From NCBI GenBank assembly GCA_029948255.1, contig JALIZF010001417.1, positions 124,001-188,000 on the forward strand: DNA of 64,000 bases, read 5' to 3'. Below are positions 30,240-41,800 of this stretch, piece after piece. Positions within the stretch are counted from its first letter, which is position 1, and each line of letters begins with the position of its first letter. This stretch comes from Telmatactis stephensoni (taxonomy: Eukaryota > Cnidaria > Anthozoa > Actiniaria > Isophelliidae). Under the pieces are notes generated by a model. That model had not been told where the DNA came from, did no database searches, and saw only the letters and a program-made list of their open reading frames with translations. Position numbers and translations under genes: made by a program.

Positions 30240-31470
30240 AAAGGAAATTAATCCACAAGATTATCAACATTGTGTTCATGTTACTGTTCCGCTTGTATTT
30301 CTTCGTTACTTAACGTAACGAAGGATTTAAAAAAAAATTATAACGGATTGTTTTTCTTGGCTGAGGTGATAAAATAAATGCAATGGTTTTACAAGATATC
30401 AAAAAGAAAGTTTATTCTTAATATACAGCAGTCTATCTTTCTTTCTTTTTTTACTGTTGTTTTACCATAATTCATTTCAATATGATATATGGACAGATTA
30501 ATACATTAAAGCCAAATGACCACATACAATTCAGTGACTTACACGTAAATGTTGCACTGAATCAACATTAAATATGCATGTGTTTGATGCCTATGCTTAT
30601 GTATGCATATTATTATACATATGCTACACTTATGTTCTTTCTTCACTTGTCAGCTTGAAATGGATAATATTCAATTGATGGCCTGAGTGAGAGGGCCAAA
30701 TGGAAAAATATTTGGCTCATGCAAGGTTATGACTGAGTATTGACCAAGACAATGACCAAGAGCCAGATATTTTCCCATCTGGCCCAACCCAACTCAGTCA
30801 ATAAGCATTTTATCATATGACTTGTTTTTGGTTATAAAAAGTGCTAAAAACACTCTCAAATACAAACAGAAATATAGCCAGCGGAAACAAGCAGGGCTGT
30901 ATGTTTTTTTTACGGCCCACTTGAGCAAAGCTGTATGGCCCTGATCACATCATCTTTTTCAAAGGTTTTATCAAGAGTGTGCGAGCAGGGAAATACAGGT
31001 CATATGATTCCATGTAATGGAACTAGCCGACCAGAACAGTTAGTTTTAATGCTTACATGCCAGTACTTCTTAGTATTAGCCAGAACCAGACACTCATAAG
31101 TTTCTGCCAGAACAAACTGGCCATTATCTGGCTGGCTGTTTTGTACAGTTGATGTAAATTGTTCATTAGCAAGCTAGGCTTGTCTTTTTACACTTTTTAG
31201 ATTGATAAGACATCTATTTTACTTATTATTACCCAAGTCACTAATGTGCATGCCTTCTGATTTTGGCAGGAAAAAAAAAACCTAGATAGCATAGCTTCAT
31301 TTCTTTGAAAAGCTTTTAGTTTCTGTGTTTCTTTGGTGAAAATTATATTCATGAGCCAAATAGAATTCGAAGAGTGCAAAATATACTTTAAGATATTGCT
31401 ATTTTTGGCTTAAATTAATAACATGTTATAACAGATTATTATAAATATATTGGATCCAATATATTTACAC
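30240..31470. other. intergenic region between convergent genes
   Basis: Holds the poly(A) signal of the DUF1772 gene and probably the 3' UTR of the minus-strand gene. An imperfect inverted repeat at about 30683-30800 (TGAGAGGGCCAAATGGAAAA paired with TTTTCCCATCTGGCCCA-type sequence) looks like a small MITE. No exon seen. Confidence 0.4.
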
Positions 31471-33406
31471 CTATTTTGCCATGGCAAGCATTATCACAAC
31501 TGAAAGCAAGCCTGTCACTGCAAAATGTACTCCTGTAGATGTCCGTGGAGCATTGGATTTTGGGCAGAGTTTCATTGTTTCTTCTTTCATGCATTTATTA
31601 GATTCATCGTAACTCCTGAGAAGCAACAAACAATAATTACTCATTTTAAAGGCCAATTTACATGGTACGATTGTCGCTCATGACTTGACATATACAACAC
31701 ATCTTAGAACAAAGTTGTGTCATGTGAATGCCCCTACGACAAGTTTTGGGTCACGCGCGACTGTCTTAGAGAAGTCGTAGGGGCATTCACACGGCACAAC
31801 GTGTTGTATACGTCAAGTCGCGTGCAATAATCGTACCATGTAAATCAGCCTTAATATAGAGGGCCTGGCTAAATAGACATGTCCCATTCACAACAGGGGC
31901 GGATCCAGGGGGTGTCCATAGGTACACTGGACCCCCCTGCCCTAGTGCTGTACTTATTCTTATGCAAAACCAAATTTGTGACATCATCAGATTCCATTGT
32001 TAGGAGGCCGCCATCTTGGATGCGGCAAGCTACCATGAGGCAAGTAAGGCAGTTGCCTTGGTAAAATTTCAGATATTATTATCTTTTTAGTTTTCTTGAT
32101 GTCACAAACGAGTTTGTGTCAAGCAATGACCACCACTTTGACAAGGACTTTTAGCAAGGATTAGATATTAAAGATATTTTCTATACTATCTCATATCAGA
32201 TATGCCTTTTCTCTTAATAAATCATACAGTCATAAATGCCTCTCAAAATGCTGGAAATTGCATTTCTGAGGGTCTGAATTTCAATTTTTTGGGAGAACAT
32301 GTATGTCTCTGAATCACTGCAGTTGCTCCCACCTTTAATCAGTGGTCAATTGCCTTGGTAAGCATTTTAGTCTAGCTTACAGCCCTGTAGTTAAACCACT
32401 TTTAAACATATTTTTAACTTGTGGTGTGAATGGGGCATTATTCTGTAAGTTGGTCTGTTCACTCAGTTGAATCACACAAAAAGTACACAATACAGTGAAA
32501 ATGATGATGATGATGATGATGATCATTGATCATCAGGATGCTGAGAATCAAATCAAGTGATTTCTCTGTAAGTACCTGTAGATTGCATCACTGTCTTTAG
32601 CCACTTTATGCAAGTTAGTTCTGAAATCTTTACTGCATGAGGTTTCATTCATGACAGCTATATCCTGACAAGAAAGCTTTTCTCTGATAGCAGGAGCAAC
32701 ATTTGACCACTTAGGTGTAACTGTCTTGGAACTTGAACAGTAAAAGTCCATAGCTTGGAGCTGTTTCATCCCAATTGAAACCATCAGTTTGATAATTTTC
32801 TCCTCGACACTTGGGTAGCATTCTTTAGACAATTTGGAAAGACAACTGTGCATTTTGTCAATTTGAGCACTATGGAATTTAAGATATTTGATAGTTTGAA
32901 AAATAAGCTATAAAGCAAGCGACTGATATTTGATTACCTGCAATTTGCGTTGACATTCTTAGCCATGGCATCAACGAAAGCTTTCTCGCATTTTTGTATC
33001 TCGGTATTTTGATGGTCACTCGTGCACGCACCAGCGATTCCATCGACGAGAACTGTGAAAACAAGTTACAATTAAAGCGAAAAAGTTCAACAAAACTTGG
33101 CAAAAAAACTCTGTAAAACTCCTTGTACAAAAATTAAAGTCACTTCATTTAGGTATTATAAATAAAATGGAAAGATCGTCTTGAAAATTTGGGTTTTTGA
33201 GATTCTGATTTTGCACGCCGCAACAACAACACTGGGCAGGACGCGCAGTCCGGACTCGATCTTGCAAGGTCGTAAAACTTCAGGACAAAGTTTGATGAAT
33301 ACCAAATACTAAACATATTCACAGATCCATAACACAATTACTAGATATTTATATACTCACCAAAGATTACAATCAACGCTGCAAAAGGACAAGTTTTGGA
33401 TGACAT
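31471..33406 (-). CDS. small cysteine-rich, probably GPI-anchored secreted protein (four exons)
   Basis: Exons in transcription order: 33361-33406, 32938-33052, 32576-32869, 31471-31615. All junctions are GT/AG and phases agree (1, 2, 2), giving 199 residues. The first exon encodes a signal peptide (MSSKTCPFAALIVIF...). The mature region has ten cysteines in an alternating spacing (ACTSD, QKCEK, NANC, HSCL, KECY, FYCS, LSCQD, TSCSK, NKCMK, KLCPK), consistent with five disulfides. The C-terminus is a hydrophobic stretch TGLLSVVIMLAMAK directly before the stop, preceded by small residues (NAPRTSTG), the pattern of a GPI-anchor signal. Spacing is loosely like DUF19/T20D4.11-type extracellular domains, but I do not recognise a family. 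Separated by 0.9 kb from the divergent WD40 gene. Confidence 0.7.
31648..31855. mobile_element. TTAA-flanked MITE in the third intron of the cysteine-rich gene
   Basis: Left end TTAAAGGCCAATTTACATGG and right end complementing TTAAGGCTGATTTACATGG, with a second inverted pair inside (GTAGGGGCATTCACA). TTAA at both borders suggests a piggyBac-like non-autonomous element. Confidence 0.6.
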
Positions 33407-34305
33407 TTTGGTGCTCAGGCTCTGATCTGATCGATTATGTAACAGACTACCATGGGAGGGGAGGGTGATTAAATGGTTATTAGTTCAAAACTCTTAACTT
33501 ATTTATATTAATGATTTTTACTGATATTGCTTTTATGGTTGTCCGTACAACAATAACATATGCATGTTTCTCTAGCATTTTATGGAAACTGCAATAAAAG
33601 AAAATTTTTAATAGTAATCAAAACACTCACGGGGGAGGGGATGGGCAAGATTTTTGTTCGCATAGCAACAAGTGGTTGAACGCGGGCAATATCAATCGAA
33701 GGTTTCAGAAGAAATCAACGAAAATTGCTTATTTATTGGAAATAATACTTTATTATTGGTATCAATAGTTCATTACTGATCAGTGGACGCTTAAAATCAA
33801 TATTATCTCGATTAGGAGTTAAGGATATGAGTTCTTTGGCAAGCGAAAGTCGATGACAAATTGCAGGACTTCGTGTTGACTCAAGATTTCAAGTGAACGT
33901 AATTCCACAGCGATGATTAGCAACTTGAATCTCTCTGTTCAAAGGATTTGTAATACATCATAAAAGAAGGAATACAATCTAGCAATTGCAACTCAAAGAC
34001 GAGCTGAACATGTTCAAATTACTGTTTACAATCTTGAGAAAAGTTTTCAAGTTTGATTGCTGCTCGCTCATTTGCTTTTGGAGAAATCACAGAAAAGAAT
34101 TCAATCAAAATTAAACTTAACTCGTACAGGAATTTGACTTGGCTTCTCTACCTAGATGTTGAAATTAGAAGAACAATGAGTTATAGAAGAATTTAACTGC
34201 AGGAACTCAAATTACAATCGACAACAGTGGCATTTTGGCGGGGTTTTCAAAATATTCCATGACACAGAGAATGTTGAAACGTGAACACTAGTTTTTCTTT
34301 CAATT
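33407..34305. promoter_or_regulatory. bidirectional intergenic region with an imperfect RFX X-box
   Basis: Divides the minus-strand cysteine-rich gene from the plus-strand WD40 gene. At 33657-33670 GTTCGCATAGCAAC has a perfect right half (AGCAAC) and imperfect left half of the RFX X-box. X-boxes drive ciliary genes, which would fit the tentative axonemal character of the WD40 gene. No TATA box is clear for either gene. Confidence 0.35.
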
Positions 34306-34564
34306 ATGGAAAGTCCAGAGAGCCCTAGTGGCGATACAGAGAGCCATGATCCTTTTCTAAAGGAACCTTTTCTGGAAATGAATGAAGAAGAGAATCTTAC
34401 TAAAGAAGAAGGTGAAAGATCATCAAGCAGTAATGGAACATTGTCTGTGAGTGACGATGGAGAGGGAATCAGCAAAGCAAAAGGCTCATATTTTCATGTT
34501 CCATATGGGTTTCAAAGTCTTGGTTCGTATAAACATGCCTCAAAGAACTGTGAGATTGGAGGAG
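34306..34564 (+). CDS. WD40 gene exon 1 (start)
   Basis: ATG at 34306 with A at -3 and G at +4. Encodes 86 residues: an acidic Ser/Glu-rich segment (SPSGDTESHDPF, EENLTKEEGERSSSS) then YFHVPYGFQSLGSYKHA. Donor GGAG/GTATAG, phase 1. Confidence 0.7.
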
Positions 34565-35785
34565 GTATAGTACAATTTATATTAGCTTATATAATTGTAC
34601 ATATTAAGAAATTGGGACAGGAGGTGGAAGGGAACTCGCATACCAGTAGCATACAGTGGACCCAGGATTTTTCCAAGGGGGGTTCCATTTCTTAAACCCA
34701 GCTGTGTATAATACTCTATTCTTTGGTCAATGTTTGACAAAAAAAGCTTAAAACCCTCAAGGGGGGGCTCCATGGACCCCTTTGACCCCCCCCCCCCTGG
34801 ATCCACCACTGCATACAATATATGTTGGACAGTAATGATTGTCTTACTATGTAGGGGTCAAAATCATGGGCCTTGGGTGTCTTTTAGAGTGCTTACGGTT
34901 AGAGGCTGGAACATTTATGGAAAATAGTGGTTTTGTTGGTACCTTTTTGGTGGCAAAAAATAACTTGATCATATCAAACAATTGTCAATAAAAAGTTGTC
35001 ATTCGCTCGGCAGTCAACTCTATTCCATATTTGGGCAGGCATTACCTTATTTGGAAGTCGCGTTGATCCATTTTTGCTGATTTTTCGGCAAAACAGTCGA
35101 AAATTTGACCAAAACTTGCAGAAATTGTAGCTACGAAACACATCACATTGTCCACCATCTTGAAAATTACTTAGAAACCTCGCTTTTCAATAAACAGGAA
35201 ACCCAATGGTAAATACACAGGGAGCCCGCGAAAGGCAACAATTGTTTGATATGTTGGTCAATTTTGGCATAATAATTGTTAGAGGTGAAAATAAAAAAAA
35301 CAGTCATGTTTTGACCATTATCCTTGATCAAAATATATGCTGTCTCTGGGCTTTTCAGGTTTCAGGTGAGAGCCTCCCCATGGATTTGATTTTTAACAAA
35401 ATTATTTTACTTATTTCTGCAGTGACCTACAACTATCGATTCAGACAGTTTGTCATTCTGGACTCTAGAGGAATCACAAGCTGGTCCCATGAAAGTGTCT
35501 ATAGTACAGGTATGACTTGATGCTGATCAATGAATAGGTGAGGATGATGATGATGAGGAGGAGGATGATGATGAGGAGGAGGAGGGTGGATCCACAATTA
35601 TCTTCAGGAGGGAGGCAGCATTACAGAAATCAGAAACTATCTGGAAGATTCAGAAGGTATTTTGGATCAAAAGAAAGGAGACCAAAGAGAAAGGAGACCA
35701 AAGTCATTTTAGGATGTAATAGCATCACTCCCCTAAATCTGCCCTTGATGGTGATGGCAATGATAGTGGTAGTCATGGTGTTGGT

Positions 35786-35822
<37 letters not shown>

Positions 35823-38800
35823 AATGACCATTTCCCTAAGGTCATTGTTCCTTTTTTTTGCACGCGTTTTTGCCTGACAAGGAATCAAAGTTTCTTGCTC
35901 ATTTTAGTCACGTAATCAAAAGACCAAAAATATCCATTCATTTATCCAAAAAGCTAGATTCTAAAATTTGATTCATTCAATTTACCTGTCGTTTTTACTA
36001 ATTACTGTTCCCTTTTAAAGGAACAGTAGTAAATAGGACTACATATACATATAGGACCATCATTTAGAAGTACCGAACTACGTACGATGACAATTACTCT
36101 TCAAACTTTCTTCTGTCATAATGAAATATGGGAACACATTGACAAAAGTGGATAGACTCCAGCATATCCACCGCAGCCATGTTATCCGTTCTAATGTACA
36201 CTAGTTTATAAGACCAGAGAACTTACAGATCTATATCGAGGAATTTCCAAGTAGAATGTTAATGGGTCTTCACTAAAGACTCTTTGTTATCGTAATGGAA
36301 TAAAGGGATACATCGGCAAAAGTGGATAGACTCCAGCATATCCACCACAGCCATGTTATCCGTTCTAATTCACAGTAGTTTATAAGACCAGAGAACTTAC
36401 AGATCTATATCGAGGAATTTCCAAGTAGAATGTTAATGGGTCTTCACTAAAGACTCTTTGTTATCGTAATGGAATATATGGATACATCGGCACAAGTGGA
36501 TAGACGCCAGCATATCTACTACAGTCATGTTATCCATCTTAATACATTGTAGTTTGTAAGATCAGAGAAATAACAGATCTATATAAGAACCTTCCAAATA
36601 GTATGACAATGAGCCTTCACTAAAAACTCTCTTCTATCATAATGGAATATCTGGATACATTGGAAAAGGTGGATATATACATTCCATGTTATCCGTAATA
36701 TCCCTTATATCCTCTATAACAAATATGATAAGATATGATAGATAGATATCAGAGGATATAAGTTAGTAAACCTTTAAAAGTCTTATTTATACTAATGGAA
36801 TATCTGGATACATTGGAAAAGGTGGATATATACATTCCATGTTATCCGCGTAATATCCTTTATATCCTCTATAATAAATATATGATAAGATATGATAGAT
36901 AGATAGATATATGTTAGGATATTAGTAAACCTTTAAAAGTCTTATTTATACTAATGGAATATCTGGATACATTGGAAAAGGTGGATATATACATTCCATG
37001 TTATCCGTAATATCCTTTATATCCTCTATAATAAATATGATAAGATATGATAGATAGATAGATATATGTTAGGATGTTAGTAAACCTTTAAAAGTCTTAT
37101 TTATACTAATGGAATAATTGGATACATTGGAAAAGGTGGATATATACATTCCATGTTATCCGTAATATCCTTTATATCCTCTATAATGAATATGATAAGA
37201 TATGATAGATAGATAGATATATGTTAGGATGTTAGTAAACCTATAAAAGTCTTATTTATACTAATGGAATATCTGGATACATTGGAAAAGGTGGATATAT
37301 ACATTCCATGTTATCCGTAATATCCTTTATATCCTCTATAATAAATATGATAAGATATGATAGATAGATAGATATATGTTAGGATATTAGTAAACCTTTA
37401 AAAGTCTTATTTATACTAATGGAATAATTGGATACATTGGAAAAGGTGGATATATACATTCCATGTTATCCGTAATATCCTTTATATCCTCTATAATAAA
37501 TATGATAAGATATGATAGATAGATAGATATATGTTAGGATGTTAGTAAACCTTTAAAAGTCTTATTTATACTAATGGAATATCTGGATACATTGGAAAAG
37601 GTGGATATATACATTCCATGTTATCCGTAATATCCTTTATATCCTCTATAATAAATATGATAAGATATGATAGATAGATAGATATATGTTAGGATATTAG
37701 TAAACCTTTAAAAGTCTTATTTATACTAATGGAATAATTGGATACATTGGAAAAGGTGGATATATACATTCCATGTTATCCGTAATATCCTTTATATCCT
37801 CTATAATAAATATGATAAGATATGATTGATAGATAGATAGATATATGTTAGGATGTTAGTAAACCTTTAAAAGTCTTATTTATACTAATGGAATAATTGG
37901 ATACATTGGAAAAGGTGGATATATACATTCCATGTTATCCGTAATATCCTTTATATCCTCTATAATAAATATGATAAGATATGATTGATAGATAGATAGA
38001 TATATGTTAGGATGTTAGTAAACCTTTAAAAGTCTTATTTATACTAATGGAATAATTGGATACATTGGAAAAGGTGGATATATACATTCCATGTTATCCG
38101 TAATATCCTTTATATCCTCTATAATAAATATGATAAGATATGATAGATAGATAGATATATGAAAGGATGTTAGTAAACCTATAAAAGTCTTCTATATACT
38201 AAATAATGGAATATGTGGATACACTGGAAAAGATGGATATATAGATTCCATGTTATCCGTAATATCCCTTATATCCTCTATGATAAAAAACGAATCTTCT
38301 CTCTTGATACTTACTGTTATAAACAGTTAGATATCTTAGAGTATATGTCAATCAACCTATAAAAGTCTTCTATATACTAATGGAATATGTGGATACACTG
38401 GAAAAGATGGATATATAGATTCCATGTTATCCGTAATATCCCTTATATCCTCTATGATAAAAAACGAATCTTCTCTCTTGATACTTACTGTTATAAACAG
38501 TTAGATATCTTAGAGTATATGTCAATCAACCTATAAAAGTCTTCTATATACTAATGGAATATGTGGATACACTGGAAAAGATGGATATATAGATTCCATG
38601 TTATCCGTAATATCCCTTATATCCTCTATGATAAAAAACGAATCTTCTCTCTTGATACTTACTGTTATAAACAGTTAGATATTTTAGAGTATATGTCAAT
38701 CAACCTATAAAAGTCTTCTACATACTAATGGAATATCTGGATGCACTGGAAAAGATGGATATATAGATTCCATGTTATCCGTAATATCCCTTATATCCTC

Positions 38801-41800
38801 TATGATAAAAAACGAATCTTCTCTCTTGATACTTACTGTTATAAACAGTTAGATATTTTAGAGTATATGTCAATCAACCTATAAAAGTCTTCTACATACT
38901 AATGGAATATCTGGATGCACTGGAAAAGATGGATATATAGATTCCATGCTATCCGTAATATCCCTTATATCCTCTATGATAAAAAACGAATCTTCTCTCT
39001 TGATACTTACTGTTATAAACAGTTAGATATCTTAGAGTATATGTCAATCAACCTATAAAAGTCTTCTATATACTAATGGAATATGTGGATACACTGGAAA
39101 AGATGGATATATAGATTCCATGTTATCCGTAATATCCCTTATATCCTCTATGATAAAAAACGAATCTTCTCTCTTGATACTTACTGTTATAAACAGTTAG
39201 ATATTTTAGAGTATATGTCAATCAACCTATAAAAGTCTTCTATATACTAATGGAATATGTGGATACACTGGAAAAGATGGATATATAGATTCCATGTTAT
39301 CCGTAATATCCCTTATATCCTCTATGATAAAAAACGAATCTTCTCTCTTGATACTTACTGTTATAAACAGTTAGATATTTTAGAGTATATGTCAATCAAC
39401 CTATAAAAGTCTTCTACATACTAATGGAATATCTGGATGCACTGGAAAAGATGGATATATAGATTCCATGCTATCCGTAATATCCCTTATATCCTCTATG
39501 ATAAAAAACGAATCTTCTCTCTTGATACTTACTGTTATAAACAAATAGATATCTTAAAGTATATGCGAATCAACCTATAAAAGTCTTCTATATACTAATG
39601 GAATATCTGGATGCACTGGAAAAGATGGATATATAGATTCCATGTTATCCGTGAGAAATTTTGAGTCGTATTGTTGTATGACAATTGCCAAAAAACTTGC
39701 AATTAGCTAAGGTTCCTAAAGTCAATCCTAAAGTTCATTGTGCCTGATTGAAATGTTCTCTAATGATTCCATGAGTTTTAACACAGAGGCGGGCCTTTAC
39801 AACGTTTGTGCCCTTATAAGGCCTTGTTGTTCCGTTTTCTATCAGATTTATTCATCTCACATTCGGCCCAGTTAGGCCATAAAAAGGGAACTGTACAGTT
39901 CATTCTCTTGCAATTAGCTTCCTTTCGGCCCAGTTAGGCCATAAAAAGGGAACTGTACAGTTCATTCTCTTGCAATTAGCTTCCTTTAGTCAATTTTCTA
40001 TTGTGCTTGATTAGAATGTTCTCGAATGATTCCTACGGGAAGCGTTTTCCACAAGTTTCAACACAGAGGCGGGCCTTTAAAACATTTGTGCCCTTATAAG
40101 GCCTTGCTGTTCCGTTTTCCGTCAGATTTATTCATCTCACATTCGGCCCAGTTAGGTCATAAAAGAGAACTGTAGTACAGTTCATTCTCTTCATTCAAGA
40201 TGAACCGTTCAAGAGCACGGAACCCTTGCAGGCAGCTAAACAGCGAAGCCATCAAGAGTGCTGCATTTTGCTATCTCAGTCCAATTATATCAGGAAAATG
40301 TAGCATAATTAGTGCCAAGTGTGTCTGTGACACGAAGAGACTTGGAAAATCCTGGATAGAAATTTGTAAAAAGCGGGACCAGTGTGATGAAACATTGACA
40401 GGTAAATTGCTATTCAATTGCCAGTAAATTTATATTTTTTTCTCGGATGACGCTCAATTTCATTCAATGTTCTAGGTATCCGGAACGTGGCTTTTTATTT
40501 TAGTGCAATAAGTACACATGGAAAACCGAAAAGCAAAAAAACGGCCACTAATAACAGCGAAGATGAAGAGTGCGACGAAGAAGAGCCTTTGTTAGACAGC
40601 GACGACAGTGACATGACGAGTCAAGGGTGGGTGGAGAAAAACGAGACTATCGTTAAAAAAGGCTTACTGCCAGCCATTGGATATTGGATTGCCTTAACAA
40701 CGCCAAATGGTGCCCCGGCGAACCCCCTGCCAATCTATCAAGCTCTACTGGAATGTGGTGTTACTACCATTGCTAATCAGGTATTAACTTGTGTTTGGAG
40801 TTAGATGAATGAATCGTCATTAAACGATTTTTGTTTTTCCTCCTCTTTTTGACAGGTCAAGTTTCAAGAGAGCAAGGAATGCCCTGCCATGAAAGAACTG
40901 TACAAAATTCTCAAAGATCACAAGAACGGTTTCATGCAAAACCTGGTGAACAGTTCTTATCAGCAGAGTTTGAAAGACGAGGCCTCGCAACTGATCACCG
41001 ACAGTTACTGGGACGATATCGATGAAAGTGCCACGGAAAATGTAGTTCGAGTAAAAGTTGTAAATAAGTCCTTTCAACCTGCTCTTTTGGCAGCCATCTC
41101 AAAACTTGAAGACGCCAAATTGAACATAGACAGATTTGGATTTGAGTTGATTGACGCAGATCAAAGCACTGACGTTGAAGCACAAAGAGAAATTACCACT
41201 AAAAAGCAAGAGGAATGTCAACGACTGTCAGACAATTTGACTGTCTTAATTAATGACGTAGGAATAGCCATGAAAAAACTGGAGTACGCCATACACAGGG
41301 GAAAAGTATACAAAAGACATCCCAAAGCCAAATTTACTTACACCTTCAAGTGTGAACCCAGAGCATTTGTGAATAGTCTGGCGGCAAATGTGTTTTTCAA
41401 AGGTCGGTTGTTGAAAGATATGAAGAAAGTGATAGACATTCTTTCCGACCCATACTGTGAGGTTATTCGCCCGATTGTGATCGATTACGATTTGATAGAA
41501 GTCCAAAGAGGCCAATGTTGGTCCATCAAAGAGCGGCGTTTTGTGCCATGCCCAATCAAGGATGAAGATGTCGGTTTATTAACACCCCGGGCGTATTGTG
41601 AGTACGATCCAATGAAGACACCTGAGCCCAAATACTTCCGTGAAATTCTTGAAAATAGTCTCAGTGACGAAGAGCTTGAAACCTTCTGTGACGATTTCCT
41701 CAAGCTTCTAAAGCATCACAAAAAAGAACACAAAGACCAAGTGCCTTGTTTGGTAGGCGATACCAATAGTGGAAAAACCAGCCTTTTCCTTCCTATTCTG

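Noticed and set aside
35538..35915. 125-codon Met/Arg/Asp-rich frame
   Set aside because: Covers GAT and GAG microsatellites with no conserved segment.
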